Shown here piece by piece: positions 44,701 through 56,359 of a DNA stretch of 64,000 nucleotides. Source of the DNA: Brachynemurus nebulosus (taxonomy: Eukaryota; Arthropoda; Insecta; Neuroptera; Myrmeleontidae); the NCBI GenBank assembly GCA_035578155.1, contig JAPWDM010000014.1, forward strand, positions 13,867,501 to 13,931,500, in the 5' to 3' direction. Below the pieces are notes generated by a model. The model searched no databases. It was not told where the DNA came from and saw nothing but the letters and a program-made list of their open reading frames with translations. A program made the translations under genes and the position numbers. The stretch's first letter is position 1. Every line of letters starts with the position of its first letter.

Positions 44701-45916
44701 TGTCCGTTCAAGGGGAAAAAAATTTCTATAGCAGATATATCTATAATGAAGAACTTTCTATAACAGCAATATTTTTAATAAAATTTATACATTACTATAA
44801 AATCTAATTAATCCACTGGAATCCAAATTATTAAATAGTTTGCTCTTGTACGTCACCTATGACTTAAATTATTATTTAGTCCTGATCATCTATTAAATGA
44901 TCGCCACTGATCTCAATTTGCTTCACTAAAGTTAAGTTTCACTAAAGTTTACCAAATTTTTCTTAACTTTAGTGAAGCTCCACTGTAACATTTCATGTAA
45001 AAAAAAATTAAATTCAAAGACTTATAGCGATTTAAATATATAAATTAAAAAAGATTTAAATAGCCATGTAAAAAAAGTGATGTGCTAGTTGACATATTTT
45101 GAAGTTTGTGTTGTTTTGGTATTTTAAAAACATATAAAAAAATTTCATTTAAAAAAATAAAACTTCAAAGACTTAGTATAGCGATTTAAATATAGTCATG
45201 TAAAAAAAGTGATCTGCTAGTTGACATGATTTTGGAGTTTGTGTTCATCTGAAACAAAAAAGAAAAGATTCTGGTTTAGAAAGGTTGTCATTCTGGCAGG
45301 AACTACAATTAAGAAAAAATTTAAAAATAGCGGTTTTTTAAAAGAATATTATTTTTTGACGTTTGTTTTCAAAGCTTTTTATTGAAATTAAAATTTTGCA
45401 ATATTTGTGGCTTCTACCATAAAGCAACATGTATTGAAGGTACATGCCAAATTTGAAGTCGAGTGAATAAATAGAACTCGAGATATCATGTCGACCAGCT
45501 TGAAAAAGGTAGTTTCAAGAAAAATTCATTTAAAATTTTGATACCCTTGATACTCTGGTGGAATCGACTGAACATAGTTGTAAAATTATTTTAATATGTG
45601 TATTTATTTCTTTTATAGTTATCAAGAGAACATGAAATTTGTGTCTAAAATTTTTCGCGACCGGCCAATATCTGCTATGGATACAGCTATTTATTGGATT
45701 GAATACGTGATTCGACATAATGGGGCCGAACATCTACGACCACCCAATGCAAATTTTCCGTGGTACAAACTGTATCTTGTCGATGTTGCGTTCGTTCTTA
45801 TTTGTGGATTATTGTTGTTATTTTCTTTCAATTATCTAATTTTATATTTTATTTATCATAAATGGTGTTCAAAATCAAAACTAAAAGGAAATGAAAAGAA
45901 ACTAAAAAAGTTTTGA
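38744..45916 (+). CDS. UDP-glycosyltransferase C, divergent donor motif
   Basis: Exons: 38744-38952, 40249-40674, 42081-42285, 43172-43397, 43567-43786, 45619-45916 (527 aa, one frame, phases 2-2-0-1-2). An in-frame upstream ATG at 38630 would add 38 residues; 38744 is preferred because it yields a signal peptide (1-24, before ARILGIFP). Catalytic His38 and the partner Asp (PTDC) are kept. The signature differs from the paralogues: FIYHGG (Tyr365 where A, B and D have Thr), CSVP (Ser379 for Gly) and HEQ (Glu390-Gln for Asp-Gln). In characterised UGTs these Thr and Asp-Gln positions contact the UDP-sugar. It has a C-terminal helix and a tail ending KLKKF (KxKxx). Intact frame and splice sites argue for a working gene with altered donor use rather than a pseudogene. 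Confidence 0.92.
39063..39253. mobile_element. hAT-type MITE in UGT C intron 1
   Basis: TSD GTCTAGCG / GTCTAGTG (7 of 8). Ends CAGGGGTTCCCAAAGTG and TTTGGGAACCCTG. 191 bp. Confidence 0.85.
39460..39632 (+). mobile_element. 3' fragment of the piggyBac-type family of 25811-26971
   Basis: AAATATTTTGTTCGC, CTCTAAAACTCCCCGTAAA, GACGCCGATGTATGATTAAC and the end CGTATGATTCTAGAG followed by TTAA match 26823-26975. The 5' part is absent. Confidence 0.75.
39633..40248. other. End of UGT C intron 1
   Basis: Nothing recognised. Acceptor TTTTTATAG precedes exon 2 (40249). Confidence 0.4.
40995..41490 (-). repeat. Dispersed repeat, copy interrupted by an hAT MITE
   Basis: Inverse of 37170-37505 (TCGTGAAAAAAATTCGATGT, GATGAAACTTGGTATAGGGA, TTATTGTGGGCGGGGCCTAA). 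It is split at 41247/41441 by the MITE. Confidence 0.65.
41248..41440. mobile_element. hAT-type MITE with GACGAGCAAAAA motif
   Basis: Ends CAGAGCCGGCGAG and CTTGCCGGCCCTG. Flanking 8-mers AACACACC and AATAAACC match 6 of 8. The internal GACGAGCAAAAAAA motif is shared with the related short elements at 55584, 59221 and (partly) 61084. Confidence 0.75.
41528..41745. mobile_element. Foldback MITE in UGT C intron 2
   Basis: TATCGTTGGTATACAAGAGA is inverted at TCTCTTGTATACCAACGATA. Arms are ~54 bp and include CAAGTCCA / TGGACTTG. The loop is AT-rich. Confidence 0.8.
43972..44985. mobile_element. pogo/Tigger-like element in UGT C intron 5
   Basis: TA|CAGTAGAGCTTCAGTTAAGTTAA at left and the inverse of CAGTGGAGCTTCACTAAAGTTAA|TA at right. 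CAGTxGA-type ends at TA sites fit pogo-like elements. 1014 bp without a recognisable transposase. Confidence 0.8.
45008..45245 (+). repeat. Two ~110-bp direct repeats
   Basis: Both units share CAAAGACTTA...TATAGCGATTTAAATATA, CATGTAAAAAAAGTGATSTG and CTAGTTGACAT (about 45008-45120 and 45150-45245). Confidence 0.75.
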
Positions 45917-46367
45917 TATTTTTAAATACATTTTTAACTTTGATAAATACTTTTTTGGTTTTATTTGCTTTGTGTACTTTGTTATAGGTATACCTATTTC
46001 TTTTTCACCCTGTTTCCTACTTAAATTTTAACTACACAAGATGGCTAACTATTGACTTAATTAAAAAATTGTTCAGGTAAAAGTTGTAGATACCGCTAGG
46101 GGTATTCGATTGCTATAACCAGCTTTATAACTCCTTTAGTTTTCTAGCTACGATAGAAACTTATACTTTTTTAAATGAAACTAGGTATATATTAATTTTT
46201 TGATAAAACTTATTAATTTTATCAACATGCCATATCAACTTGAGGCCATATCTACGGGGCCCACTACACTATACCTCAAGTAAGAAATAAGAACAATATG
46301 GTCCATATTCATTTGGTTGTATTCACTCATATTCACTCCAAGTATGCGTCGCTTACCTTTAAGTATT

Positions 46368-46655
46368 TTTTCAACCGGACAAATTTTTTTTATATTCTTT
46401 ACTGAAATACAAATAAAAAAGGTCCTATGACTTTTCACGATAAAGTTAATATTTTTAGAGAAATGAATTTTTAAAGGTTCGAGGGTTTTTTTTAATATTT
46501 TTTTCATGGGTCAAAAGTACCCAAATTTGAAATTTTTCGAACCTTTAAAAATTCATATCTCTAAAAATATTAACTTTATCGCGAAAAGTCATAGGACTAT
46601 TTTTATTTCTATTTTAATAAAGAATATAAAAAAAATTGTTCGGTTGAAAAATAAC
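46368..46655. mobile_element. Foldback MITE, ~110-bp arms
   Basis: The right arm repeats GAACCTTTAAAAATTCAT, CTCTAAAAATATTAACTTTA and AAAAGTCATAGGAC as the inverse of the left arm. The loop includes GGGTCAAAAGTACCC. Confidence 0.8.
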
Positions 46656-47251
46656 AATTTCTTGCAGTTGTTTAAACAATTTCGGTTTAAACAATAAGGC
46701 ACGGGGTTGCCCCATGGCAACATGCATTTATGTCATCAGTAGGGCAATTTGAAGAGGATCGCATAAAAAAATTGAGGTGGAATAGTTTTCGGTACTCATT
46801 CCGATTCCTCCTGGACCAAGATACTAAAATAAAACAATTCAGCAATTTGATTACACACTAAAATAATATAGATAATTATTAGGTTATAGTAAATTATAAA
46901 CTAAAATACCCCTGTCGCAGCATCTGCATAACATAGCGAATTTCCAAATCTTGGGCACTGGCGGATCTCATCTAAGACCTGTACCTATTTAAAATAGTTT
47001 AGCTTTCTAAGAGTAAAAGAATTTTTAAAATCGGTTGGGTAATTAGTTTTGGTATTTTTGGGGACCCAAGAACCCGAACGAATTTTGTGCAGCATAGTTG
47101 TATCCATCTAAAATAATTTAGTTCTCTAGCAGTGAGAAATTTTTTAGCATCTTTTCGATAGCTTATTACTGGCGTTTTCGGATCTGCAAGATCCCGGTGG
47201 ACCTCATTAAAAAATCAGCTCGACCGTATATTCTAGGCGGACTTTATGTAA

Positions 47252-47390
<139 letters not shown>

Positions 47391-47463
47391 AACCCGTTGT
47401 GTAGCATTCTACGCCGCATTTGCATCCGCAGGACAGTTGTGGATCTCAGATAACACAACCTGT

Positions 47464-48660
47464 ACCTATCTAAAATAGTTTACCTCCGTAATAGTAAAAA
47501 GGTTTCAAAATCGGTCAGTTATTTTATTTTTGACACTTTTAGGTCCTACTGACACTTCAGACCTTACATAACGTAATCTATATGTATCTAAAATAGCTTA
47601 GCTCCCCAACAGTGAAAAAATTTTCAAAATCGGTCGGCTAGTTTATTTTTGACGCTTTTGGATCCGATGGACCCTGGCAGACTTTACATAACGTAATCTA
47701 TATTTATCTAAAATAGTTTAGCTCTGTAACAGTAAAAAAATTTTCAAAATCGGTCGGTTAGTTTATTTTTACCACTTTTGGGCCCCATGGACCCTGGCGG
47801 ACCCTAAATAACGTAATGTATGTCTATCTAAAATAGTTAGTTCCCCAACTGTGAAAAAATTTTTAAAATCGGTCGGTTAGTTTATTTTTGACACTTTTGG
47901 ATCCCATGGACCCTGGCAGACCTTACATAACGTAATCTATATTTATCTAAAATAGTTTAGCTCTGTACAGTGAAAAAATTTTCAAAATCGGTCAGTTAGT
48001 TTATTTTTGACACTTCTGGATCCTATGGACCCTGGCAGACCTTACATAACGTAATCTATACTTATCTAAAATAGTTTAGCTCTGTAACAGTGAAAAAATT
48101 TTCAAAATCGGTCAGTTAGTTTATTTTTGACACTTTTGGGTTCTATGGATCTTGGTGGACCTTACATAACGTAATTTATATTTATCTAAAATAGTTTAGC
48201 TCTGTAACAGTGAAAAAATTTTCAAAATCGGTCAGTTAGTTTATTTTTGACACTTCTGGATCCTATGGACCCTGGCAGACCTTACATAACGGAATCTATA
48301 TTTATCTAAAACAGTTTAGCTCTGTAACAGCGAAAAAATTTTCAAAATCGATCAGGCAGTTTATTTTTGACACTTTTGGGTCCTATGGACCCAGGCGGAC
48401 CTTACATAACGTAATCGATATTTATCTAAAATAGTTTAGCTCTGTAACAGTGAAAAAATTTTCAAAATCGGTCAGTTAGTTTATTTTTGACACTTTTGGG
48501 TCCTGTGGACCCTGACGGACCTTACATAATGTATTCTAAATCTATCTAAAATAGTTTAGCTCTGTAACAGCGAAGAAATTTTTAAAATTGGTCGTTTAGT
48601 TTATTTTTTACAATTATGGGATCAGTAAATCTCATACAAGTCTAGTACTCTAACAGTAAG
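47464..48660 (-). repeat. Tandem array, ~120-bp unit, about ten copies
   Basis: The unit contains TTATCTAAAATAGTTTAGCT, CTGTAACAGTGAAAAAATTT, TTCAAAATCGGTCAGTTAGT and ACCTTACATAACGTAAT. The phrase ATCTAAAATAG recurs at a spacing of 119-120 bp from about 47704 to 48542. Degenerate units extend to about 46985 and 48860. Confidence 0.95.
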
Positions 48661-48920
48661 AAAAGGGTTCTAAGGATCTCATATAACTTATGGCAGTCCG
48701 TAAGCTTCTTGCGGACATCATTTAATTAATTAATTCAAATACTTTAACTTACTAACTGTGAAAAATTTTTTAAAATCGATTGGTTAATTAATTTCTGGCC
48801 TTTTTAGGTCCCGAAAACCTTGACCTCACATAAAATACCTTAAATCCATTTGAAATGGTTTAATTTTTTAACATTATTAATTATTAGTGGAAAAATTTTC
48901 AAAATCGATTCAAAATATTT

Positions 48921-49400
48921 TTCCGTACATACATATGTACATTGTACAGATTTTGTTTTGTTTTATATTTAATAATATTTATATCATAACATAATCTTCA
49001 ATTTCTTGTTTACTTAAAAATTCAATAAAAAAAAAAAAAAATTCTTCATTACATTAGCTTAGAAAATCTGTTTAATTTACATTTTTTAACATGGAATAGA
49101 ACCATGCTAATTATAATGCAATAAATGAGAAACAAAACTCTATACATGTATGTGTGTTATATCTCATATATGTGAATAGTTTTCACTTGTTCTCACAAAA
49201 TTTTTTAATAAAAAAGTGAAATATTTTTATACTTATTAAAAACTGAGATATAAATATAAATTACTTATTAGACTAACAAAGAAAGAATAAAAGTGAAAAT
49301 TTACATTTTCTCGAAAAATACTTAAAATAGAAAGAAAATTATAAGAATATTTTCTTCATAATTTTTTTTTTCCTTTTCAACGATGTAAAAATCGAACTGC
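48921..49400. other. AT-rich stretch inside the expanded repeat, nothing recognised
   Basis: No gene. Low-complexity AT sequence between the 120-bp array and the 5' module of the repeat copy. Confidence 0.4.
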
Positions 49401-49555
49401 CTTATGATAGGATCGAATGATAAAAAATGGCCAGAAAACCTACTTCTGGGCATCCGACGTGTCTGGCTAACGAACTTAGCCAAGCCATTTCAGAATCCAG
49501 TCCGCACACAAAATTTCATAAGCGTTAGACGTTTCGTTCGAGAGTTATCGCGCGG

Positions 49556-49593
<38 letters not shown>

Positions 49594-49802
49594 TTTAGTG
49601 AATATCATTTTCGTATTCTAGGGACCTCAAAACATATTTCTGATATGGTCCCGGGCTTAGGTCGCACCATGACACCTGGCGTAAAAGCTGAATTTCCAGT
49701 TTTGGAAATTCGCTAAAAAGACTTTTAGGAAGATTTTTATATTTATTAAAATGTTTTTATTTTCGGAATAAATAAAATTATACTTTGTATTTCTTATATT
49801 TT

Positions 49803-51528
49803 ACTAGCATTTACCCGCGGCTTCGCCCGCGTTGCAATAGAAGGGTTAAGCTGGTTTTAGTACACTTTACGTCGTCAACCCTGGGATTAAAATGTGCCCA
49901 TACCTTTGACACGGCAATGTACCAAAACATTAAATACAGTACCGCGTCAAAAGTAATACCGCGACATACCTTGAGTCAAGGTGTGCCCATACTAGTGACG
50001 GTGTAGTGTGTGCTGGAACCCGCTCAGCCCTTCCATTCGTGGCTTTTGAAATTATGATATCTAGTTCAAAAGTATAAAATGTACTTTCATTTTCCCACAG
50101 GAATTTTCCCACAGAAATAAAATGTTTTCTCCGGGTAAAAAGTAGACTATAACATTGTTTTAACAATATGCAAAGTTGGAATGAAGTCAGTGATCCTTTT
50201 TTTATCGTTTCTAATATACTTTCCCACAGGAATAAGACTTCTCACAGGATTCAGATATTTTCTCGGCGGAGAGAGTAGTCTGTGTTCCTTTCTATCCCCG
50301 CTGTAAATAATATGCAATGTTTAAGATCAATCTTCCATTTTTTTAACAGTCAGTTGTCATTATTTCATTGTTTCATTTTAAAAACATTTTCCCTCGGGAA
50401 TCAGATACTTTCTCGGTGTAAAAACCTATGTTTACCGCTGTACATCGTTCTATCTGTTAACAAACAGAGTTTGAACAAACTCTAGGAATCTTTTTTTGTT
50501 TCATTTAAAATATATTTTCCCACAGAAATGAGATTTCCCACAGGAATGAGATGTTTTCCCAGAGTAAAATGTAGTCTAAGTTCTTTTCCAACCCCCCTGT
50601 TAACAATATTCGAAGTCTGAAACCAATAATCCGCTTCTTAATAGTCAACTGTCATAATTGTCATAGATTTTCTCTCGGGAATTATTTATTTTCCCGGCTT
50701 AAAAGATGGCCTATAACCGTTTCCGTCTCCCAAGCTATGTCTGTGCAAAATTTCAAGTTGACTGTTTAAGTCGTTGAAGCGTAAAAGCAAGTCAAATGAA
50801 TAAACAAACAAATTAACAAACTCAATTTCGCATTTATAAACGTTAAACAATGAATTTTTAACAACTTTAAAATCACCAGCATACCATACCATATCAGTTT
50901 CCACAGTTCTAATTGTAAAAACGACAGGCTTCCATTTAAAGTTTCTTCCCCTGTTTCAACCCCCTAAGCCCTGAGGGATGAATTTTTAAAAGCACTGGAA
51001 CTTATGTGTTCAAACCAGTAACTTAAAAGCAATTTCCATATTTCTAACTCAAAAAATTACAGATTTCTATGAAAATTTTCATCCCCTTTTACCCCCTTAG
51101 GGGGTGAATTTCCAAAAATCCCTCCTTAGTGCTCACCTACGTTATATAAGGAATCTCTGTGCAAAATTTCACGTTTCTAGGTGACAGATTTCTATTTAAA
51201 GTTTCTTCCCCTGTTTCAACCCCCTAAGCCCTGAGGGATGAATTTTTGAAAGCACTGGAACTTCTGTGTTCAAGCCAGTAACCTAACACAAATTTTCATA
51301 TTTCTATCTAAAAAAAATTACAGATTTCTATAAAAATTCTCAACCCTTATTTTACCCCCTTAGGGGATGAATTTCCAAAAATCCTTTCTTAGTGCTCACC
51401 TATCTTATATAAGAAATCCCTCTTCAAAATTTCACGTTTCTAGGCCCAGCGATTTGGGCTGTGCGTTGATCGGTCAGTTAGTCAATCAGTCAGTCAGTCA
51501 GTTTTGATTTTTATATAATATATAGATT
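49803..51528 (+). repeat. Interspersed repeat, CCCGCGGCTTCGCCCGCG start, TCAGTCAGTCAG end
   Basis: The start ACTAGCATTTACCCGCGGCT and the end GGCTGTGCG...CAGTCAGTCAGTC...TATATAGAT form a recognisable unit. An imperfect palindromic insert (TTTACGTCGTC ... GGTGTAGTGTG) lies at 49868-50012. Two ~258-bp direct repeats (TTTCTTCCCCTGTTTCAACC) lie at 50928-51440. A related copy is at 60636-61070, a fragment at 9295-9508. No reverse transcriptase or transposase frame; class not assigned. Confidence 0.65.
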
Positions 51529-54445
51529 TAGGAAATGATAATAATTAAATACCAATATTGTGTAATATTAAAGACTCTTATTTAAATTATATTGTGGTTA
51601 TCATAATTTCATAATATTGAGAACTGTTTTTAAAGATTTTAAAAGTCATAATAAAGTCGGCGATTAATTTGATGATGATGATGTTGAATTTTGTTTATTT
51701 ATTTTGAACTTGTATATTTTGTAACAGCTTTAGTACCTTCACTAAACGACGTGTTTATTATTAGCTAATAACCGGTAATAGCTAATAACCGGTAATAGCT
51801 AATAACCGGTAATTCACCCGGTAATAACAAACGCATTGCAGTTTGAATTTCACGACTTGTAATTGTTGATAATGTGCGAGACGAAATGCTTCAGCGGCAA
51901 TAAGTTCAAAAATATCATTCACAAAACTATTCATAATACTAATAGCTTTACTTGAAATACCAGTACAGTCGACTCTCGTTAATTCGAAACTCGAGGGACT
52001 CATAAGATATTACGAATTATAGAGAGGTTCGAATTATCCCAGGTAACAATTTTAATTTTTTACGCATTTGCGATGAATGAACTTGAACTTGTCTCAAAAT
52101 GTACTTACAATCTTTCTGTCTCTTTCTCTCTGCAACTTTGAATTGTCGAGTGTTTGACGCCGATGAGTTCGAATTAACGCGTCTTTTTGTTACGTAGCAA
52201 TAATTTTTTCGTTCGAATTACCAAGTGTATAAAAATGTATTGTTTTAGTTCGAAATATAAACGACTGAGCACTTCTGTGTCGACCCTCGTATGGTAATAT
52301 AACATTAAATTATGACGTAATTTGAAATTTGGAGATATGAGGTTTTGTTATGGTTAAATAACTTTCATTCTGATAAATAAAATAAAATGAGGTTTTTATT
52401 AGCCTATGATCAGTATAAGATGATTCTAAACATTTATATCTAATTATCTCAAAACAGTGAAAAATCGGCATACGTGGTTCTTGCAGTAAGCCGTCGATAC
52501 GTACTATTAAATTTCCTACATTTGATCCTAAAAATTGTAAAAAATTAGCTGTTGACCACGTAACTTTGATAATGCGTGTCCGGCACGCACTTGGCGAATT
52601 TATTATTATTATTATTATAGTACCAATTTATAAAAAAAGAAAGATAATTGATAGTTTTAAGCACCCGCTTATACAAAATAAAAATTCTAATTCTAATTCT
52701 ATTAATTTTTTTATTGAATTATTGAATTAATTTATTCATTCATAAATATTACTTCCACTTTAATTATGAAAACTTTTAAAGTAACAGAGAATTATCTAAT
52801 TTTGTGAGATACGAGGTACTGCATTCAATTATGTCAAAATAGTATTTCTAACAGATGGTAGTATTGCCGTCTACCGTAAAAGACCATTAGATAACGACAC
52901 AAAAATAGACTGATATAATACAGGTATCTATATTGTATACACATAGTGCCATCTCGTTGCGTCGGTATGTAGGTCTAATTGTGTCGGTATAATATCGATT
53001 TAGGTATGTTGGTATGTATGGATTTTAATGAGATATATCTTACCATCACGTGCTGGCACCAAAATTCGTCCAAAAACGACGGGTCATTTTTTTAACTAAA
53101 AATAATTCAAGAGCAAACATACTACAACGATTTAGTGGTGCACTGATAATGTACGTTTGAATGAAAAATATCTCACTGCTTAACTTTTTTTAGTGGAAAG
53201 CGCCACCGATGTGTATAGGAAATTAATGATCACTTATGAAGACTTATGAGTGAATGAATAAGTTACGTGGTTTTTCAGGACCACGTAACTAAAAACAGAG
53301 ATATATAAATAGACAAGACTGACGCCAGAGAACAACTGACGCAATTTTTTTTATTGTTTACCTACTATTGAAATTAAACAACATAATTATTAGCAAGTGT
53401 GTTGTGTCGTGACTCGTGTTGTTATTTTTGATTTGCATGTTGATAAAATTAAATCACAATTAAATCAAGTAAACATATTTTATTTAGAATGAAAATCGTT
53501 AGGATCTTTGCGTTATTCTAAGTAACATAGGCTAGATCAATGACGTATATGGACTAGTCATTTTGTTAGATGATCTGAAGCCAAGCACTGGTGTCCCTAC
53601 TGTCACTTTTTTAGTAGTGTGTGTGTTGTTTGCATTGACAAAATATCTGCATCTCGTTTTATTTTACATGTGTGTTAATGCGTGTGAATATGTGTGTAGG
53701 CTTCATTTCTGTAATATTCACATAAACTGTATGCCATCTCCACCCCACCTCCGTGGGCTAGATAACGTCTTTAAAAAATTAATGCGGTCAGGGTGGGTAA
53801 ATAAGCGTTGTGACTAACTGACTAAAAGGTACGAAATAAAGAATAATAATTAACAAAATTATATAAAAAACGACTGCTGTAGGATAACCATATATGTATA
53901 AATTTATCATTTCAACCGTATTTGTTGGTTTGTATTAATAACAATCGGTAAATATTAATATTTGTCAATTAACTACACTTACCGTAACGTATACATATAG
54001 GGTTGCCACTCGTACTTTTTTAAAAAGTATTGTACGTTATTTTAGACAAACGTACTTTGTACTTTATAAAGGAATCAAAGTACGCTAAAATACTTTTTTA
54101 TAACACCCTCTTCTAAAGTTCAATATTCGAGCGTTGTGTAGTGGGCGTAAAGAGTAGTTTTCATATCATTGTAAAACAAACGACAGTAACTGTGCGCGAA
54201 AGTACAACTGTGCGTGAAAGTAGCTAAAACTATGCGAGAAAATAATGATATTCATTTGTCAATGATAATAATAAAAAATGTCAATAATAAAAAAATAAAA
54301 ACGATCTACAAATTAATAAAAAATTTTTTTTTTCATATAACATTATAATATGAAATTAACCCTACTATTTTCTAAAATTACTTAAAAACAATTAATTTTT
54401 TTCTCTCAATTAAACTTTAGAAGCCGTCGTTATAAAAAAATAATG
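51529..54445. other. Long spacer upstream of UGT D, no gene recognised
   Basis: Contains three ~17-bp units AGCTAATAACCGGTAAT (51762-51813); a pogo-like terminal fragment CAGTCGACTCTCGTTAATTC with repeated TTCGAATTA (51965-52270); a short hairpin TTACGTGG...CCACGTAA (about 53263-53288); a fragment shared with 7825-7857 (CGTATATGGACTAGTCATTT, at 53541); and a possible hAT-like end (TAGGGTTGCCACTCGTAC) near 53999. Confidence 0.5.
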
Positions 54446-54669
54446 TTCGATACGTGTGCGTAAAGTGAGGTATCCAATAGGCTTAAACTGGGGCACTCGC
54501 TAAAGGGACTGACGCATGCACAACGAGATCTCGTGCGCTTACCCCCACGAGCCGTCAGGCTCGTGGGGGTATACAGCGCACTCGATCTCGTTGTGTATAC
54601 GTCAGTCCCTTAGACTCGTGCCCCAATTTAAGCCTACTAGAATACCTCTCTTTACGCATATGTATCGAA
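54446..54669. repeat. Long hairpin, ~105-bp arms, GC-rich tip
   Basis: The outer end TTCGATACGTGTGCGTAAAG is inverted at CTTTACGCATATGTATCGAA, and the inner end CCCCCACGAGCC pairs with GGCTCGTGGGGG around the loop GTCA. Arms also share GTAGGCTTAAA, GGGACTGACG and CACAACGAGATC in mirror form. Lies 450 bp upstream of the UGT D ATG. Confidence 0.9.
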
Positions 54670-55119
54670 AATAACTATTTTTACGTATGTTAAATTTTCA
54701 CTAATTCATCCCATTTTTAACTATGTTATTTTAATTTATAATGTTTAGGTACTTTGTTGTCACTTGATCTGATGTTCAAAGCTCGCGCCAAAATTAAAAT
54801 GCGGAACGTATGGTTGCATCTACTAGTTGCACAAGTACAGTTTGAACCGTTTGAACAGTTTAGTGTCGTTAGTGTCAGTTCAGCTGTTCCGGAACTTTAT
54901 GAACGCTCTGTATGTATACATCGCACATGATTTGGATTTTGTCTAGTTTCACGATGACAATGAAATTTGAAAATTGTTCATGTTTAAAATTAATTTTATC
55001 TCACAATAAATGCAGATAAGTTTAATGAATTAAAAATTATAATAAATTCTAAATAGAATAATTTGTTCAGTTAGTGTGCTTATCACTGACAATTAAATTA
55101 GTTTGATATACTTACAACA
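54670..55119 (+). promoter_or_regulatory. Probable promoter and 5' UTR region of UGT D
   Basis: Position only: the 450 bp between the hairpin and the UGT D ATG. No TATA box, initiator or known operator can be identified with confidence. Confidence 0.3.
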
Positions 55120-56271
55120 ATGGTAAAAATATCAGTAACTCTAGTCACATTACTCTTAATTATATCATTAAATGAATGTAATTGTGCTCGAATTTTGGGA
55201 TTGTTTCCGCAACAAGCGAAAAGTCATTTCGTTATGTTCGAAGCAATTTTGAAAGGTTTAGTTGAACGAGGACATGAAGTGGATGTTGTAGGTCATTTTC
55301 CACAAAAAGAGCCGATACCAAGGTAAGTACCTACTTATAACTGATTTATTTATCTGATATATCACAGATTTATTTATCTGATATATCGCAGACACTTATC
55401 GTAAGTGTGAGAAACTATTGAAATTGAAAATGTTTTTTTTCTTTTGCTTTTTTTTTCTTTTAGAAATTTTATCATTAAACAAATAACCAGAATCTTTTAT
55501 TCCGTTTTAATTCCATTTTTCGAAAGTCTTCAAACGAAATTAACTAATCTTGTTGAAGACTGAAGCATTCATCTGTCGAATATGTACAAGGCCGCGGAAA
55601 CAAATTGTAAACCCCGGAATAAAACCACATTTTTAAAAACTTTTCTTCAAAAATATGAATGACGAGCAAAAAAAGGTCTTTCTATTTTTGCCCGGGCTCC
55701 CTACCAATCGCAACGGGCACCATTTTCAAGCCCGAGCCCCGAGGTTGCAACCCTGGCTATCCCGCCCTCTCGTCGGGCTTGGTCGAATATATTATATTAA
55801 CACGTTAATGTAACCTAATTAATTACGACACAACGCTGTATCGCGTCAACAATTCCATATAAAGTGTATTAGTTATTAAAATAGTGTACCAGTTGGTCAT
55901 CTTGTCATTACAGATTGACTTTCAAGGTGTTAATAGCTAAAATAAAATGTCTTGGCATCTTGGAAGTTAGAAGTCCCCATTTTTATCTTAAAAAAAAACT
56001 GATTTTGACGGGTGGAAGAGGTAAGAGAAGCATATATACAATATAATATGCACAATCGGTATAAGATAATATACACGCTACGGTGTAGATTAATATGAAT
56101 GAGTGTACTGGAAAAGGATAGATTCAAATGTTGAGGTAATATACCGTTTTTAGTGAATTTCCATTCTGGAAATTCAGCTATTACGGCAGTTCTTATGGTA
56201 AGACCTAAGTCCGGGACTATGGTAGAAATTTGTTTTCGAGCCTCTAGAACCCGAAAATCTACTTCACTAAA

Positions 56272-56359
<88 letters not shown>

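Noticed and set aside
47464..48660. CRISPR-like array
   Set aside because: The ~120-bp units are contiguous tandem repeats without unique spacers, in a eukaryotic genome.
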